In this document: piece by piece, positions 1 through 9,511 of the stretch
Layout: the number at the start of each line of letters is the position of its first letter
Position numbering within the stretch: the first letter of the stretch is position 1
Origin: Apostichopus leukothele
Taxonomy: Eukaryota > Echinodermata > Holothuroidea > Aspidochirotida > Stichopodidae
Length of the DNA: 23,242 nt
NCBI GenBank assembly: GCA_010014835.2
Contig: JAAAKB020044956.1
Coordinates: 1-23,242 of the forward strand
Direction of reading: 5' to 3'
Notes under the pieces: generated by a model
What the model was told of the DNA's origin: nothing
The model's database searches: none
Seen by the model: only the letters and a program-made list of their open reading frames with translations
Made by a program: the position numbers and the translations under genes

Positions 1-43
1 TGGGCGGGGGGGAGAGGGATGTTCGGGGGGGTGGGAGGGGGGT

Positions 44-131
<88 letters not shown>

Positions 132-158
132 GGGGCGGGGGGGGGGGGGGGGGGGGGG
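1..158. repeat. Near-pure poly-G tract at window edge
   Basis: The first 158 bases are almost entirely G, broken by occasional A, T or CA. The run is extremely long for a homopolymer. It is either a true low-complexity G tract or a sequencing/assembly artefact of the kind that yields false G runs. It translates as polyglycine in one frame and should not be called a gene. Sequence becomes ordinary AT-rich DNA from about 159. Confidence 0.95.
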
Positions 159-1500
159 TTGTTTTTAGATGACTTTAAACTTACATGGATGAACTGTACC
201 ATGGGCAGAGGAAATTCTAAATATATTCGCAGACTGTGACATACAGACACCTTACAGTATTAAAGGTGCTTACATGCTTTAGTATATACACACAAAACAA
301 GACGGAGAAACTGTGACCAATTCTTGGGTCAAGATATTACTATACAGCAAGGATTAATATCCTTAAGATCACATAGCAACAATAATGATGAAAGCTGAAG
401 AATGAGAGTCAACAGTGAGTTGGATGTTTGTTCCAAAATGATTAATTTTTTTAATTATGAATATTAAAATGTCAGATTTAAACATTCACTCACTATATGA
501 CTTACATACATAGCTGAGGGTCATGTGTCATTTAGGAAAAGTTCTGCTTAACCTTCATTGTTTAAATTCTTTTTTTTTAAATTTTTCATATGTGATAAAG
601 GTGGCATATATCCTTATCTTCAATAGCCCACAATTAAGCCCTCCCCAAGTCCCAACTCTAAATTATTTCAACTTTAAATGATTTGCTTTCTACTGTGGAT
701 TTCATTACTTTTTGCGAAAACGATTAATAAATGAATCAATTCGACTGTAGCATACACAGCGTAAATTGCACCATTACAAAACCATGGAATTGAGGGTATT
801 GTCACATGATGGCATGAGTGCCATTGAAGTGGCAATTGAACCAAGGCCACGGATACAAAACTAACAAGGACATTGGCCTTTGGGGTCTCATAACACATCA
901 GACTCAGAAATTATTCAGTATGTTATGAAGAGCTTGGTGGAAACAAGAAAATGACTTAGAACTGGATTATAAGGAGTTCTGTGTCCTCGCTATGAAATGC
1001 AAACCAGCCCCTGACTGATCGGTAGAATCTAAAGTGCATGTGCTTGTCCCATCTCTAGAGAACTTCTTAAGGGCTCATTTCTTATGATAACTTTGCAGCA
1101 TTGCTAGCAGGGTTATATCTACTAGATGTACGCTGCCTTATGCATACCTCTTCTGTCAGACTGTCAAGAACGCACGAGAGAAAATTCAAAAAAGTTCGAA
1201 ATAAAAAATTGAAATCATGCAGTCTATCCATCCACTCTCATTTGCATTGTTGAAAGAGACAGAAGCTCTGATACATTCCCCCCCGGCCCCCCCATGTCCT
1301 TCTTATGAAGCATCCCCCTCAGGCCATGTTGGACTGGGATTCTGTGTAGTTACAGCTACAGTCAGGTTACAAGAATCTTGGCAGAAAGTGTCTGCTCTGG
1401 CCTCAGTCCCCTTTTCATCTAGTACGCAATTCCCGTTATTAAAGTTTAGGCAGCTGTATCAAGCTACATTACACTTCTGGAACTGCCGTTGGGCTCCGTA
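159..1500. other. AT-rich stretch without a supported gene
   Basis: This is ordinary AT-rich DNA with no recognisable RNA gene or repeat. A minus-strand open frame of 74 codons (898 to 674) begins with a true ATG and encodes two hydrophobic stretches, but it has no recognisable motif and no clear splice signals. A double C-run (about 1278-1293, seven Cs, GG, seven Cs) lies in an unrecognised plus frame. I see nothing that decides function. Confidence 0.6.
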
Positions 1501-1632
1501 GTTCTCAATTATCGTGGTAATTCGTGATAAGGCTGAGCTCTACTATTTAGGCAGACGGATAGACGGTCATGGTTTGGGACGGCTACTTTTTCCCATTAGC
1601 TCTAAGCCGCTCTGTCGACTTTCGCGGCGAAG

Positions 1633-1843
1633 ATGGATGTTTCAAGCCCAATCCGAGATAGCAATGAATCACGTACTCACAAATCTACTACAAAGATCTA
1701 CATCGGCTTGCCCTGGTGATACCGATGCGATATATTATGACAGCGTTATCAGTCTAATTGGATTGTTTGGGAATGTACTTAACGGATATACCTACCCTCA
1801 TACACAATGTAGAAAAACCAGCTGATTTGATCGGATTCTGATA
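1633..1843 (+). pseudogene. Possible broken rhodopsin-like GPCR fragment (TM1 region)
   Basis: Seen: an ATG at 1633 in good initiation context (aagATGG) opens a frame of 28 codons that includes an N-glycosylation sequon (Asn-Glu-Ser) and stops at 1717-1719. In another frame the sequence continues as DAIYYDSVISLIGLFGNVL (about 1721-1780), then a short polar loop containing HTQCRKTS, then a stop at about 1823. Known of the family: class A receptors have a short glycosylated N-terminus, then TM1 with a conserved Gly-Asn (N1.50), then a basic first intracellular loop. Inference: the order matches, but the two parts lie in different frames and nothing convincing follows for TM2. This would be a frameshifted, truncated pseudogene or a sequencing error. 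The patch is CpG-richer than its surroundings (about 17 CpG in 330 bases). A chance hydrophobic stretch remains possible. Confidence 0.3.
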
Positions 1844-2451
1844 TTTGAATTGTATTCAGACTGTTGCATACATAGAAGTATACAAAGGTTATACCCTTGC
1901 ACTGCTGCAACTTAAAATAACTGTGTGATATTAAACATGGTTGTATTTACTGTCTTGTTGTTAGATTACTGGGGCGGGTCTAAGCACAGTGACGGGCAGA
2001 TACTTATTGTCAGAGGAGATAGCTTTGGTGCTCCAGGACAGTATTTTTATAAATTAATTGACATCAAAATAATTTCTTTGCTTCCTGATGATATTATGAC
2101 ATGTTATTTCCAGCCTCAGAGTTAATTCTCAGATTTTTTTTTTAGTGAAGCAGTGAAGGCTACTAAAGTTAGACAGTAATTAATGTCCCTGATATAAATT
2201 ATACTGGATATACCAAAGTAAATTATTCTCCTCATTGGCTTCCCATCAATAGTGCATATTAATTGCATGTTCTTCTTGTCGGTTGAGGTGATTCACATAA
2301 CAAACTTCATGACAACACATACCGGAACAATAAACATATTTATATGTACAGTTTTAACAATGGTAGGGTATGTATTAGAGTTTCTTGGTTACATGGTCAC
2401 TGATCAGTAGTGCTTCTTCTTAGTAACACAGTGTCGAGATTGGTAGTATAG

Positions 2452-2471
2452 CATTAATTATTTAATTAATG
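2452..2471. promoter_or_regulatory. AT palindrome with paired homeodomain-type cores
   Basis: Arms CATTAATTA and TAATTAATG are exact reverse complements separated by TT, giving a 9-bp stem. Each arm contains the TAATTA core bound by many homeodomain proteins, often as dimers. In such AT-rich DNA a palindrome of this size could also arise by chance. Confidence 0.3.
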
Positions 2472-2726
2472 AATCTGGCAACATAATGAATCCAATAAAC
2501 AATCTTCATTCCACCTGCCCAAGCATTTCGACCCAACATACGTGGTACTCCACTACAAGAAATATAGTGCTACATACTACATTTCTCTAGAAGCCTAAAG
2601 CCACAATTACAAATAGCAAAGCTTTCTTCAAAATAGGAGTCTTCTGTTTCACCTGAATCCCCTAACTTATTTACTATTGATTTCCAATCAAGCCTCACTG
2701 TTTTCAACTCATCCACTTAATGGCAG

Positions 2727-2794
2727 GCTGTGCATTCCAGGCCAAAACAACACAGCTACAGTAGGACTACAGATAAGAAAAATGAGGATATCTT
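2727..2794 (+). CDS. Weak candidate internal exon
   Basis: A pyrimidine-leaning acceptor ending in ggcag precedes 2727, and a consensus donor (TCTT|GTAAGT) follows 2794. Between them one frame is open for 22 codons plus two bases, starting AVHSRPKQHSYSRTTDKK and ending in an acidic stretch. The product is not recognised. A segment this short could be open by chance, and no neighbouring exon in compatible phase was found. Confidence 0.15.
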
Positions 2795-3610
2795 GTAAGT
2801 TTGAAGAAGATACAGCATTGTAGTGAGATGTACAGACATGGTATAGTGAGGGAGTGTCACTGTTGGAGAAACCCTGTAGCAAGTTAATAGTGTTGTATTT
2901 GAGACAGTAATTATGATAAGATTATTTTACTGAGACAGCTAGTGTAGCAATCAGCTGATCTTACCGAGACATAACTGAGAGTGCTGCTTGCATGTGGTTG
3001 GATTGTGTATCTGGTTGGTGTATTACTTGGTGTAAATTACCTTATAAGATCAGATTTATCCATGCTTTAAATATGTAAAATGACGTTGTCACATGTACTC
3101 AATATATTAAGAACAAATTATCTAAAACTCATGAATTATATTTAGACTCATAAAGCTACTACAGAGTGAAACAAACAGAAGGATATCACTTTGATGGTTC
3201 TAAAAATTTGGCAACTAAACTGCCTTCACTCAGTTCTTGTCAGCAGGAAGAGTTGTTAACATAAAGAATATGTATTCATCAATAATAAAGCAAATGGAAA
3301 ATTCCAAACATGTCAATAGGTTGCTAAACAGTCTGCATGTTGTACTTGAAATAGATGTGCCAAGTTTAGCATATATCTAGTAGTTTTGTGTCAATATTTA
3401 GTCCCCTAAATAGATTCCAGAAGGTACCAGACTGTTCTAACAGATCATCTGTCTGTTACTCAGATTGTGCGTATGTATGTCCGTTTCAATTTAATTTGAC
3501 AGTTATATGTTATTTACAGTTCGAGTCACTCCAAGATTAATGTATGTCGTGCAGTTACAGAGTTGTTGACAATTGACAATTCATAACCATGGACGTTAAA
3601 TATGAATATA

Positions 3611-3712
3611 AGAGACTGACTTCGGTCAGCTTGCGGCTTTGATATGCCTATGAGGCTTCTTCACGAGTTCCTGCTTGCAGGAGGATCTAAAATACAAACA
3701 TACATACATACA
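3611..3712 (+). mobile_element. SINE-like tail: two hairpins then CATA microsatellite
   Basis: A hairpin at 3616-3629 has stem CTGAC/GTCAG closed by a TTCG tetraloop with a C-G closing pair, the very stable cUUCGg type. A second hairpin at 3669-3682 has 6-bp arms TCCTGC/GCAGGA around TT. The block is more GC-rich than its flanks and ends in an ACAT/CATA microsatellite (about 3695-3712). Short interspersed elements often end in such simple repeats. The 5' boundary and target-site duplication are not clear, and I found no second copy in the window. It could instead be a structured non-coding RNA fragment. Confidence 0.4.
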
Positions 3713-4520
3713 TTTCTCTGATTATACAACAGAATCCAGACAGAATTGTCATTATCAACTCTATGGCATCCAGCCTGATGACATTGTCACCGATACTGCC
3801 AGAGATGAGGCACACTAGTTCTCATATGAGAATGTAACGTGACATCACATAGAGAGAGGAATGAGACTCCCACGTTGAAAACTAACTTAATTCCTGAAAC
3901 TTCTATTGACAATACACATAGGCATACAGAGAGGCCAACTCTGTCTGGCAGGACTAGAGGGGCGGTGTCTGCTCAGCATTTCCTTAAAGTGGACGCAATT
4001 AACTGCTGGATTTGTTTGTACAACAGTTTTGTTCTTGCACATCATTCCCTATCCAACTAAATTCCATCTTCAACAATTTAAGGCCTTAAAGAATTGGTAG
4101 GAATATGATTATAGATTTAAGGTAAACATCACAACGAGTTGTATTTTAAATGTCTATTATATTGTTGAATAGTTTGTATAATTTACTGGCAGTTGTATAA
4201 TCTCATCCTATGCACAATGGTGATGCTTGTCCAGATGTAACATAGTCAAAATGAGAAAATGAGTCAGTAACAGACAGATTGGAATACTACAAGTGAGGGC
4301 CAGGTGGGGGCAATACTAGTTATTATTAATGCTGAATTCCAAATTTGTATGTGGTTTGACTATATTTTTAGTATGTTTTCTTCACAACTTCATACAACCC
4401 ATCCCAAGGAGATGACTACACAAACTTGTTCACACAATGAACACTAAGTACAAGACCAGTTCTCACTTACATATTAATAAGAGTGATCAACCAGCAACTC
4501 CTATATGACTATGCATGTAG
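3713..4520. other. No supported gene
   Basis: This is AT-rich DNA. An overlapping pair of small plus-strand frames (3839-4060 and 3906-4100) has no recognisable motif and lies in unremarkable sequence. About 4420-4520 may be a further, badly decayed copy of the tandem repeat that follows. Confidence 0.55.
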
Positions 4521-4975
4521 TACATACTCACAGGACGAGAGGTACTACAGACCATTGGGTCACAACTTAACTGCACAAACACTGAATCAGTTGTTTACTT
4601 ACATGTAGTACAGGTGTGCAGCCCTATAGTCATTATGCTGCAAATACTTGTAAGACAAAAAGTGCATAAATACCATTCATCACAAGTTCACTGCAAAACG
4701 CACTGAAATCATTTCTCAAAGATGCATATGATCGCTCAGAGCTGCATCTTACATTTATAACAGCACACTTGCAGGAAGAGAAGTGCATATACAGACAATT
4801 CATAGCAACTTAACTCAACCAGCCACTGAAAGCAGTACTACCTTTGAGATTGCTAAGAGTGTACAGCCTTATAGCACACTCACAGGAAGAGAAGTACATA
4901 TAAAGACCATTCATAACAAATTCAATCGACCAACCACAAAGAAGTTCTCACAAAGAGCTAAGAGTATGTAGCCCA
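4521..4975 (+). repeat. Diverged tandem repeat, about 121-bp unit, four copies
   Basis: Copies begin near 4521, 4642, 4763 and 4873, spaced about 121, 121 and 110 bases. The best conserved part is the start of each unit: a CACACT-like hexamer, CACAGGAAGAGAAGT or TGCAGGAAGAGAAGT (degenerate in copies 1 and 2), then GACCATTCAT or a close variant, then AACTTAACT or AAATTCAAT. The last two copies are the most alike. In one frame the last two give GREVHIQTIH and GREVHIKTIH, but the frame opens without ATG and the earlier copies carry indels. I treat it as a minisatellite, not a coding repeat. Confidence 0.75.
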
Positions 4976-6727
4976 GAATCTTTTAAATTACAGCAACTTT
5001 TAATAACACACAGCTCATTGATATCTTTAACTTATTTCAATATTTCAAACATAATCTAATTGCTGCGCCTTTCTAAACCAAACCCATTGACTTAAATACA
5101 GAGACTTCATACTGATATTAATGCAGCCATGTTCATGTGCCTACGATCTGCAAGCCACAATAAAGATTTGAATTCCCTGTTTTATGTTCCTAGATTTACA
5201 ATCACTATACCTGTACTTTTCAAGCATCAACAACTCGAACGATGATTAGAAATACACTGAGCAAGCATATTATTTATATGCAAACTCATACATAACCATT
5301 AAGGAGTTTTGTGAAATTTTGTTTAGCTATTAAAGTGAATAAACCCAGCATATTAGGAAGCCTTGTGGGTGCTAAATATTTGAAAGCTGATCCATGGATG
5401 ATTCTGTATTCAATGATGAATTATAAATATGAGGCAGACTCTTTCTGGAAGCTAACATTAGTCACAGAGTAGTGGGTTATCACACACAATGGTAATGCTC
5501 TGGCTGTAAGTTCCACAGCTACAATTCCTAATACTCAAAATTGTTTGAATATTGCATAAGTATAGCCTACCTCAAGTGCAACTTGAATCGCATCTCATTT
5601 TGATTGAAGATGATGTGCTCACATGACTAGTGTAAAGGTAATAATAACACAGCTTAGGGTGTGCATAAAATAGATGATAAAAGCCGCACTGAAATTTTGT
5701 ATCTAATTCATGGGACTCCACAATGCAGTTAATATACCAACTCCTGTGATCAAAGTGGATATATATATATCTGGAATTCAGATGGTCAGAAAGTACAGCA
5801 CAGCACTTTTTGAAAACATTTTTCTAGCCAGATTTTGTGGTTAGGGTAATTTGATATTAAAACTTGAAATGTACAGTGCCTGATTTTTTAATAGCCAGTC
5901 TCTTACCCCATGCATGGCATACAGTCCATTTGTATTTAAACACACATCACAATGACTCATGCCACAATGACTCAGCAATCCTTTCATTTTTCAAACACTG
6001 ATGTTGGAAAGCTTCCAACTGAAGATGAAACATGTCCATATTATTTGCACAGGCATATTACATTGAGTTGTAACTATGTGTCTCTCTTGCAAACATTATT
6101 GGATACCCTGCACAGCTGACAGAGATCTTTGTGGTTAAAAACCATGCTTTTGGGTAATTACTCCATATCAGAGACCTGGTGACCATTCAAATCCAGTTCA
6201 GAAAAGTTTGTGTCCCATGAATTTAAGGTACCGTTTTGTTTCGTTTGCCAATATTATGTCTTATTTATGATTCCTTGAGAAATTTTTGGAAGGACAGATT
6301 CAGATCTCAAGTACCTGGTCCTTCCATGAACAGTTTGGTTACGGTATCAGAGGAATAATACAGGTAGCAATTCATTATTCATAAGTCTTTTTACAAGGAT
6401 ATATTACACATGGTTAGTATTATATATTCTAGCCTTGATTATAACTTGAAAGGAAAAGCAACAAATCTGGTAAGAAAATTAGATCACAAAGAAGACAAGT
6501 TGAGTAACTTCTCCATTTTTTTGCTTTCAATATTGACAAAAGCTTTAAAAATGAAAAAATAAAAAAATATATATATGTAGCAACATGACAAACTACCAGG
6601 CTATTTTCTTGTTGTTGTTGAAACTCAATATTTCTTTAATTATCAACACATGTAAGCTTTAAAATGCTATAAACGAACAGATAAAAAAAGAGAAGAAGAA
6701 AAACAAAGGAACGATTGGTCTACTCAC
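4976..6727. other. AT-rich stretch, probably first intron of the minus-strand gene
   Basis: If the exon at 6728-6808 is real, transcription runs leftward and this is its intron. No further minus-strand exon is convincing here. It holds an (AT)n microsatellite near 5759-5771, paired AP-1-type sites (5953-5977), and an A-rich to (AT)n tract at 6549-6577. No recognisable repeat family was seen. Confidence 0.45.
5953..5977 (+). promoter_or_regulatory. Paired AP-1 / MARE-type sites
   Basis: Two exact TGACTCA heptamers begin at 5953 and 5968, inside a 12-base direct repeat (acaatgactca). The second continues as TGACTCAGCA, the complement of TGCTGAGTCA, the half-MARE bound by NF-E2/Nrf-Maf and AP-1 family bZIP factors. 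They would lie about 800 bases inside the presumed first intron of the 6.8-kb gene. Binding is inferred from motif only. Confidence 0.35.
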
Positions 6728-6808
6728 AGCTCCGTTTTCATTTCCGTTTGCTTCTGGGGTCTCCTCTTTTTTATGGGAGCAAGGAAGCATTGTCTTTACT
6801 CCACTCAT
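6728..6808 (-). CDS. First coding exon of an unrecognised minus-strand gene
   Basis: Reading leftward, an ATG at 6808 (context aacATGA, A at -3) opens 27 codons beginning MSGVKTMLPCSHKKEETPEA and ending NGNENGA. A consensus donor GTGAGT follows at 6727-6722. The exon ends between codons, and without splicing the frame would run into a poly-Phe stretch encoded by pyrimidine-rich intron-like sequence. An in-frame ATG two codons upstream (6814) is in weaker context. The peptide is polar, with a basic/acidic patch (HKKEE) and a low-complexity N/G/E run typical of a disordered N-terminus; I recognise no domain. A CpG-rich region lies directly upstream, as expected for a promoter. The remaining exons are not identified and probably lie to the left, possibly beyond the window. 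This is the best-supported coding call here, but it rests on one exon. Confidence 0.5.
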
Positions 6809-6839
6809 GTTCATAGATTGCAGCCGACTGCAAGTGTAC

Positions 6840-7150
6840 ACCTGGGCTATTTAACATTCAAATGGCGAGAACATAACAGAGAGCTCCGGTAGAAAAATCG
6901 CCGCAGCAGAGTAGGAGGAGGCCGTGTGTCTTCCAGAGACTGACAAACGCCGGAGACGCAAGAATGAGATGGAGTTAGAGAGAGAGCCGGATCAATACCG
7001 TACACAAAGTCGCCTTGTAATTAAGATAATCGACCCATCTTTTTTCCCCCTACTCCTCGGAGAAATGTTAACGACGCTGGAGAAAATTAATATCGAAGAT
7101 GATTGCAAGGGACGTATTGATCACTGCTTTCTTTTGGTTGCGACTTGGGA
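6840..7150 (-). promoter_or_regulatory. CpG-rich islet, likely promoter (possibly bidirectional)
   Basis: About 18 CpG dinucleotides occur in about 270 bases, against very few in the flanks. The islet lies immediately upstream of the minus-strand first exon. A CAAATGGCG at 6859-6867 matches the YY1-type motif common just downstream of animal transcription starts. No convincing TATA box was seen. A plus-strand ATG frame also starts here, so the islet could drive transcription both ways. Confidence 0.4.
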
Positions 7151-7199
7151 AAGTATGGTATCAAAATTGGATGCAAATATTGTATCTCTGACTTTATAG
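6969..7199 (+). CDS. Unrecognised small ORF in the CpG islet
   Basis: An ATG at 6969 (gagATGG, G at -3 and +4) opens 76 codons to a TAG at 7197. It starts MELEREPDQYRTQSRLVIKI and has an acidic middle (EKINIEDD). The product is not recognised. It is head-to-head with the minus-strand exon at 6808, so it could be the start of a divergent transcript. It could equally be an open frame in 5' UTR or promoter DNA. An earlier out-of-frame ATG at 6964 stops within a few codons. A possible donor (GGGAAA|GTATGG) lies near 7153. Confidence 0.2.
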   Translation: MELEREPDQYRTQSRLVIKIIDPSFFPLLLGEMLTTLEKINIEDDCKGRIDHCFLLVATWESMVSKLDANIVSLTL

Positions 7200-7650
7200 T
7201 TTGCCATCGATCAAAGCGTCTCGTACTTTCTTAGACGAATTCTCGGTGGAATATATCGCTCCTGATTGTCACAGGTATATCTCAGTCATGTTTATAGGGA
7301 CTGCTGTCTGTTCCAACGCTTTGATAGGGGAGAAATAAAAAGACCAGAATTCTATCACAACTGAGTCATCATAGTCCGATAAATCCGAGAACAAACGTTA
7401 CTGCAATTCATGTTTAAGAGTGTGTATAGCTTCTATCGTGTAGGATGAACATGAGTGCTCGGTACTGGAGGCCTAGACACTTGTAACGCGAGTCAAGTTC
7501 CTTGAAAGACATTTACAAAAATTCCATTCACGTGCAGGTCTGTTGCATAATGAAAGATCACTAAACTACTCCCCCTCTGCATGAATGTGGGTTTATGTCT
7601 ATGTTCATTTGTAATTTAACCTGTGCTGTCAAATGCCGTGAAATCTAATC
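7200..7650. other. No supported gene
   Basis: This is intermediate-GC DNA with scattered CpG that fades away from the 7-kb islet. I see no ORF, repeat or RNA gene. Confidence 0.6.
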
Positions 7651-7833
7651 ATGCCTGCAGTCGTGGTCGTCTGCGCCGACGAAATACAAAGCCGGCTGGA
7701 TTTCAAGAAGCACTTCAATGGGAGGGGGAAAAAAAAAAAAAAAAAAAAATTAGGAAAACCAGTCTGGAAAATAAGACGTTTTTCTTGCCTGAGAAGATCA
7801 ACAAAGTATATTAAATACACTCCAGGAATATAA
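7651..7833 (+). CDS. Unrecognised lysine-rich small ORF around a poly-A run
   Basis: An ATG at 7651 (A at -3) opens 60 codons to a TAA. It starts MPAVVVVCADEIQSRLDFKK, then a poly-Lys block encoded by the 21-A run at 7729-7749, then a basic tail. The first 80 bases are GC- and CpG-rich (about seven CpG) and use codons unlike the flanks, which might mark a real exon or a small inserted piece. The part after the A run is ordinary AT-rich DNA. A retroposed fragment with an A tail is an alternative. No domain is recognised. Confidence 0.2.
   Translation: MPAVVVVCADEIQSRLDFKKHFNGRGKKKKKKKLGKPVWKIRRFSCLRRSTKYIKYTPGI
7729..7749 (+). repeat. Poly-A run, 21 bases
   Basis: An uninterrupted A homopolymer follows directly after a G-rich end (gggaggggg). 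It could be the tail of a retroposed sequence, though no target-site duplication is obvious. Confidence 0.9.
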
Positions 7834-8279
7834 ACACCAACAAGATGAGAAAACTGCAGCTACAGACAGATCTACGGACAAAACCGTATCAATGATCGTA
7901 ACCAAGGAGTTCTTCACATAGTCCAGACTACTGTGACATAACCCCAGAAGAAAACTCTTTAATTATGACTGCCAATTTGAAGTGTCACACAGAGTTGTCA
8001 AACAGATTTTACTCTAATTCACAGAGACTTCACTGACAGGCACACCATGTACTTCCACTCTCTCTCCCCCTCTGAAATTTCTCAAACGTTTGAAGGCTGT
8101 CTGATACCAAAAATTACATCAACACCAGAACTTTGACACCTCGATTGATTTCTTCATGACCTGCAGAATGCAACCGTAGCACGAATAGTCATCTTCAGAA
8201 GATGGAAATATCAACTAACTAACTATATCTGGCCTTGAAGGTCACTCACAATTAAGAGAAACAACACCAGCATATTGAC
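7834..8279. other. No supported gene
   Basis: This is A-rich DNA with no ORF above background, no repeats and no hairpins that stand out. Confidence 0.6.
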
Positions 8280-8522
8280 ATGTCTCATCCCAGAAGCGTG
8301 TTAGACTCTCGGGTATCACTAATACATCGGCTATCGCAAATTGCATTTGGACATAACCTTCTCACAAAAACCTGTGAAAACATACAAATTGATGTAATTT
8401 GCTTAAAATTTTTAATAATAAAAACTTTGGTTGAGAATCGCTGTGTGCGTGTGAGAGATGGTTTCCATGAAAGATGCTTACCATGGAATGGCAATGTATG
8501 GCAATTAATGGCAGAAGTTTAA
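8280..8522 (+). CDS. Unrecognised ORF, 80 codons, doubtful
   Basis: An ATG at 8280 opens 80 codons beginning MSHPRSVLDSRVSLIHRL and ending in a Cys/Trp-containing tail (CLPWNGNVWQLMAEV). The opposite strand is also open over the same stretch (8640 to 8362, also from ATG), so openness alone proves little. No domain, splice signal or promoter supports either strand. Confidence 0.13.
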   Translation: MSHPRSVLDSRVSLIHRLSQIAFGHNLLTKTCENIQIDVICLKFLIIKTLVENRCVRVRDGFHERCLPWNGNVWQLMAEV

Positions 8523-9457
8523 GAGGACAGCTATCCAGGACAACTTCATGAATATTAATTAATTTGGAAAACATCACAGATTCATAAGCAAAAACACACC
8601 AATAAAAAGACAAAAAAAAGGGGGGGTTTCTGAAGGACATTCTAAATGTTAGTAATGTTGTTGACCAAAAAAAAAATTGTTGAGAGAAATATTTTTGATC
8701 AAATCATGACTGGTTAGTAGTCATTAAGCAAACAGAGAGAATCTTAACGCAGAAGAAGACTTGTTGTACGTAGCTCTATATTGGTTTTAAAGAATCCTTG
8801 TGAGCAGACATCATTCTTTTCAAGGGAATTTAAATTACCACAGAAAGAAGTGATAGTACCAAAACATAACTCGAAAGCTACCTTGCACAACTTGTGTCAG
8901 ATTATACAACAATGGAAACTCAAAGGTTTCTTCTCCCAAGGTTTATGAATATCATGAAAACATGCTTAAAATCTCTTAGATTTATCACTGTGGTTTAACA
9001 ACTCTCTCTATACATGTGGTCCGGAGTTTAAATGGGTACAATTTGATAAGTTCTAAAGTCATGCTTGTAGATGGAATCAGAAAAGAAAGAACTTTATAGC
9101 CTCTGCAATATACAAGAAAGGCCATGAAAAAAATAAACCTTTGGTAAGGAGAATATTGGGATTCAATAAATGCTCTTGGAAAGAATTTGAAATTATTCTG
9201 GATATAACTCAGATGTATCCAAGACAACACTGGCTAATGCTTTTTAATCCAATAAATTAGGCTTATAGTCATGAAAGTGCTTCTTGCAAATGTCACCATC
9301 TGAATGTAATATTAGTTTAAAGGCCACATTGGAAGAGGGCATTAAAAATTCAAATCTCTATGCTTAACAGTGTGTCTGATACTGTTCTAGCCACTGGAAA
9401 TTTAAGTCAACAATAACGATTTTGCTAAATCATCCCATTTACTCTATGTGATGGATA
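8523..9457. other. No supported gene
   Basis: This is AT-rich DNA with short A and G runs (8609-8626: eight As then seven Gs; 8668-8676: nine As). An 81-codon minus frame (9230 to 8985) has no motif. Nothing else was seen. Confidence 0.6.
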
Positions 9458-9511
9458 TGCTCATGATGATGAGCAGCCCACCCAATTCCTGTACCCCTCT
9501 CCCAACCCCCC
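9458..9511 (-). other. Hairpin next to C-rich (minus-strand G-rich) tract
   Basis: TGCTCAT and ATGAGCA (9458-9475) form a perfect 7-bp stem around a GATG loop. It is followed at once by five C runs (9477-9511: CCC, CCC, CCCC, CCC, CCCCCC). On the minus strand the last three runs plus one further run could form a G-quadruplex with one long loop. Confidence 0.35.

Larger units (their letters stand above)
1850..3600. other. AT-rich stretch, mostly featureless
   Basis: No ORF or RNA gene is convincing here. It contains a perfect AT-rich palindrome (2452-2471), a weak candidate exon (2727-2794) and several long pyrimidine runs ending in AG (for example before 2145 and 3519). These could be splice acceptors, but no open frame supports them. 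Confidence 0.6.

Noticed and set aside
42-239. Polyglycine open frame in the poly-G tract
   Set aside because: It is a pure consequence of the homopolymer, starts without ATG and has no coding features.
674-898. Minus-strand hydrophobic ORF with two possible membrane segments
   Set aside because: It has no motif, no splice signals and no promoter features. Hydrophobic frames are common opposite A-rich DNA.
1826-1843. ADL-like tripeptide after the TM1 fragment, resembling TM2 of class A receptors
   Set aside because: It lies in a third frame, about 11 residues too close to TM1, and hits a stop after three more residues. Most likely chance.
3515-3535. GTTCGAGTC resembling a tRNA B box
   Set aside because: There is no A box at the right distance upstream and no cloverleaf-compatible acceptor stem. 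The TTCGAT at 18829-18836 was rejected for the same reason.
8362-8640. Minus-strand 92-codon ATG frame
   Set aside because: It begins in an A/G homopolymer region and has no motif. Both strands are open here, so openness is uninformative.
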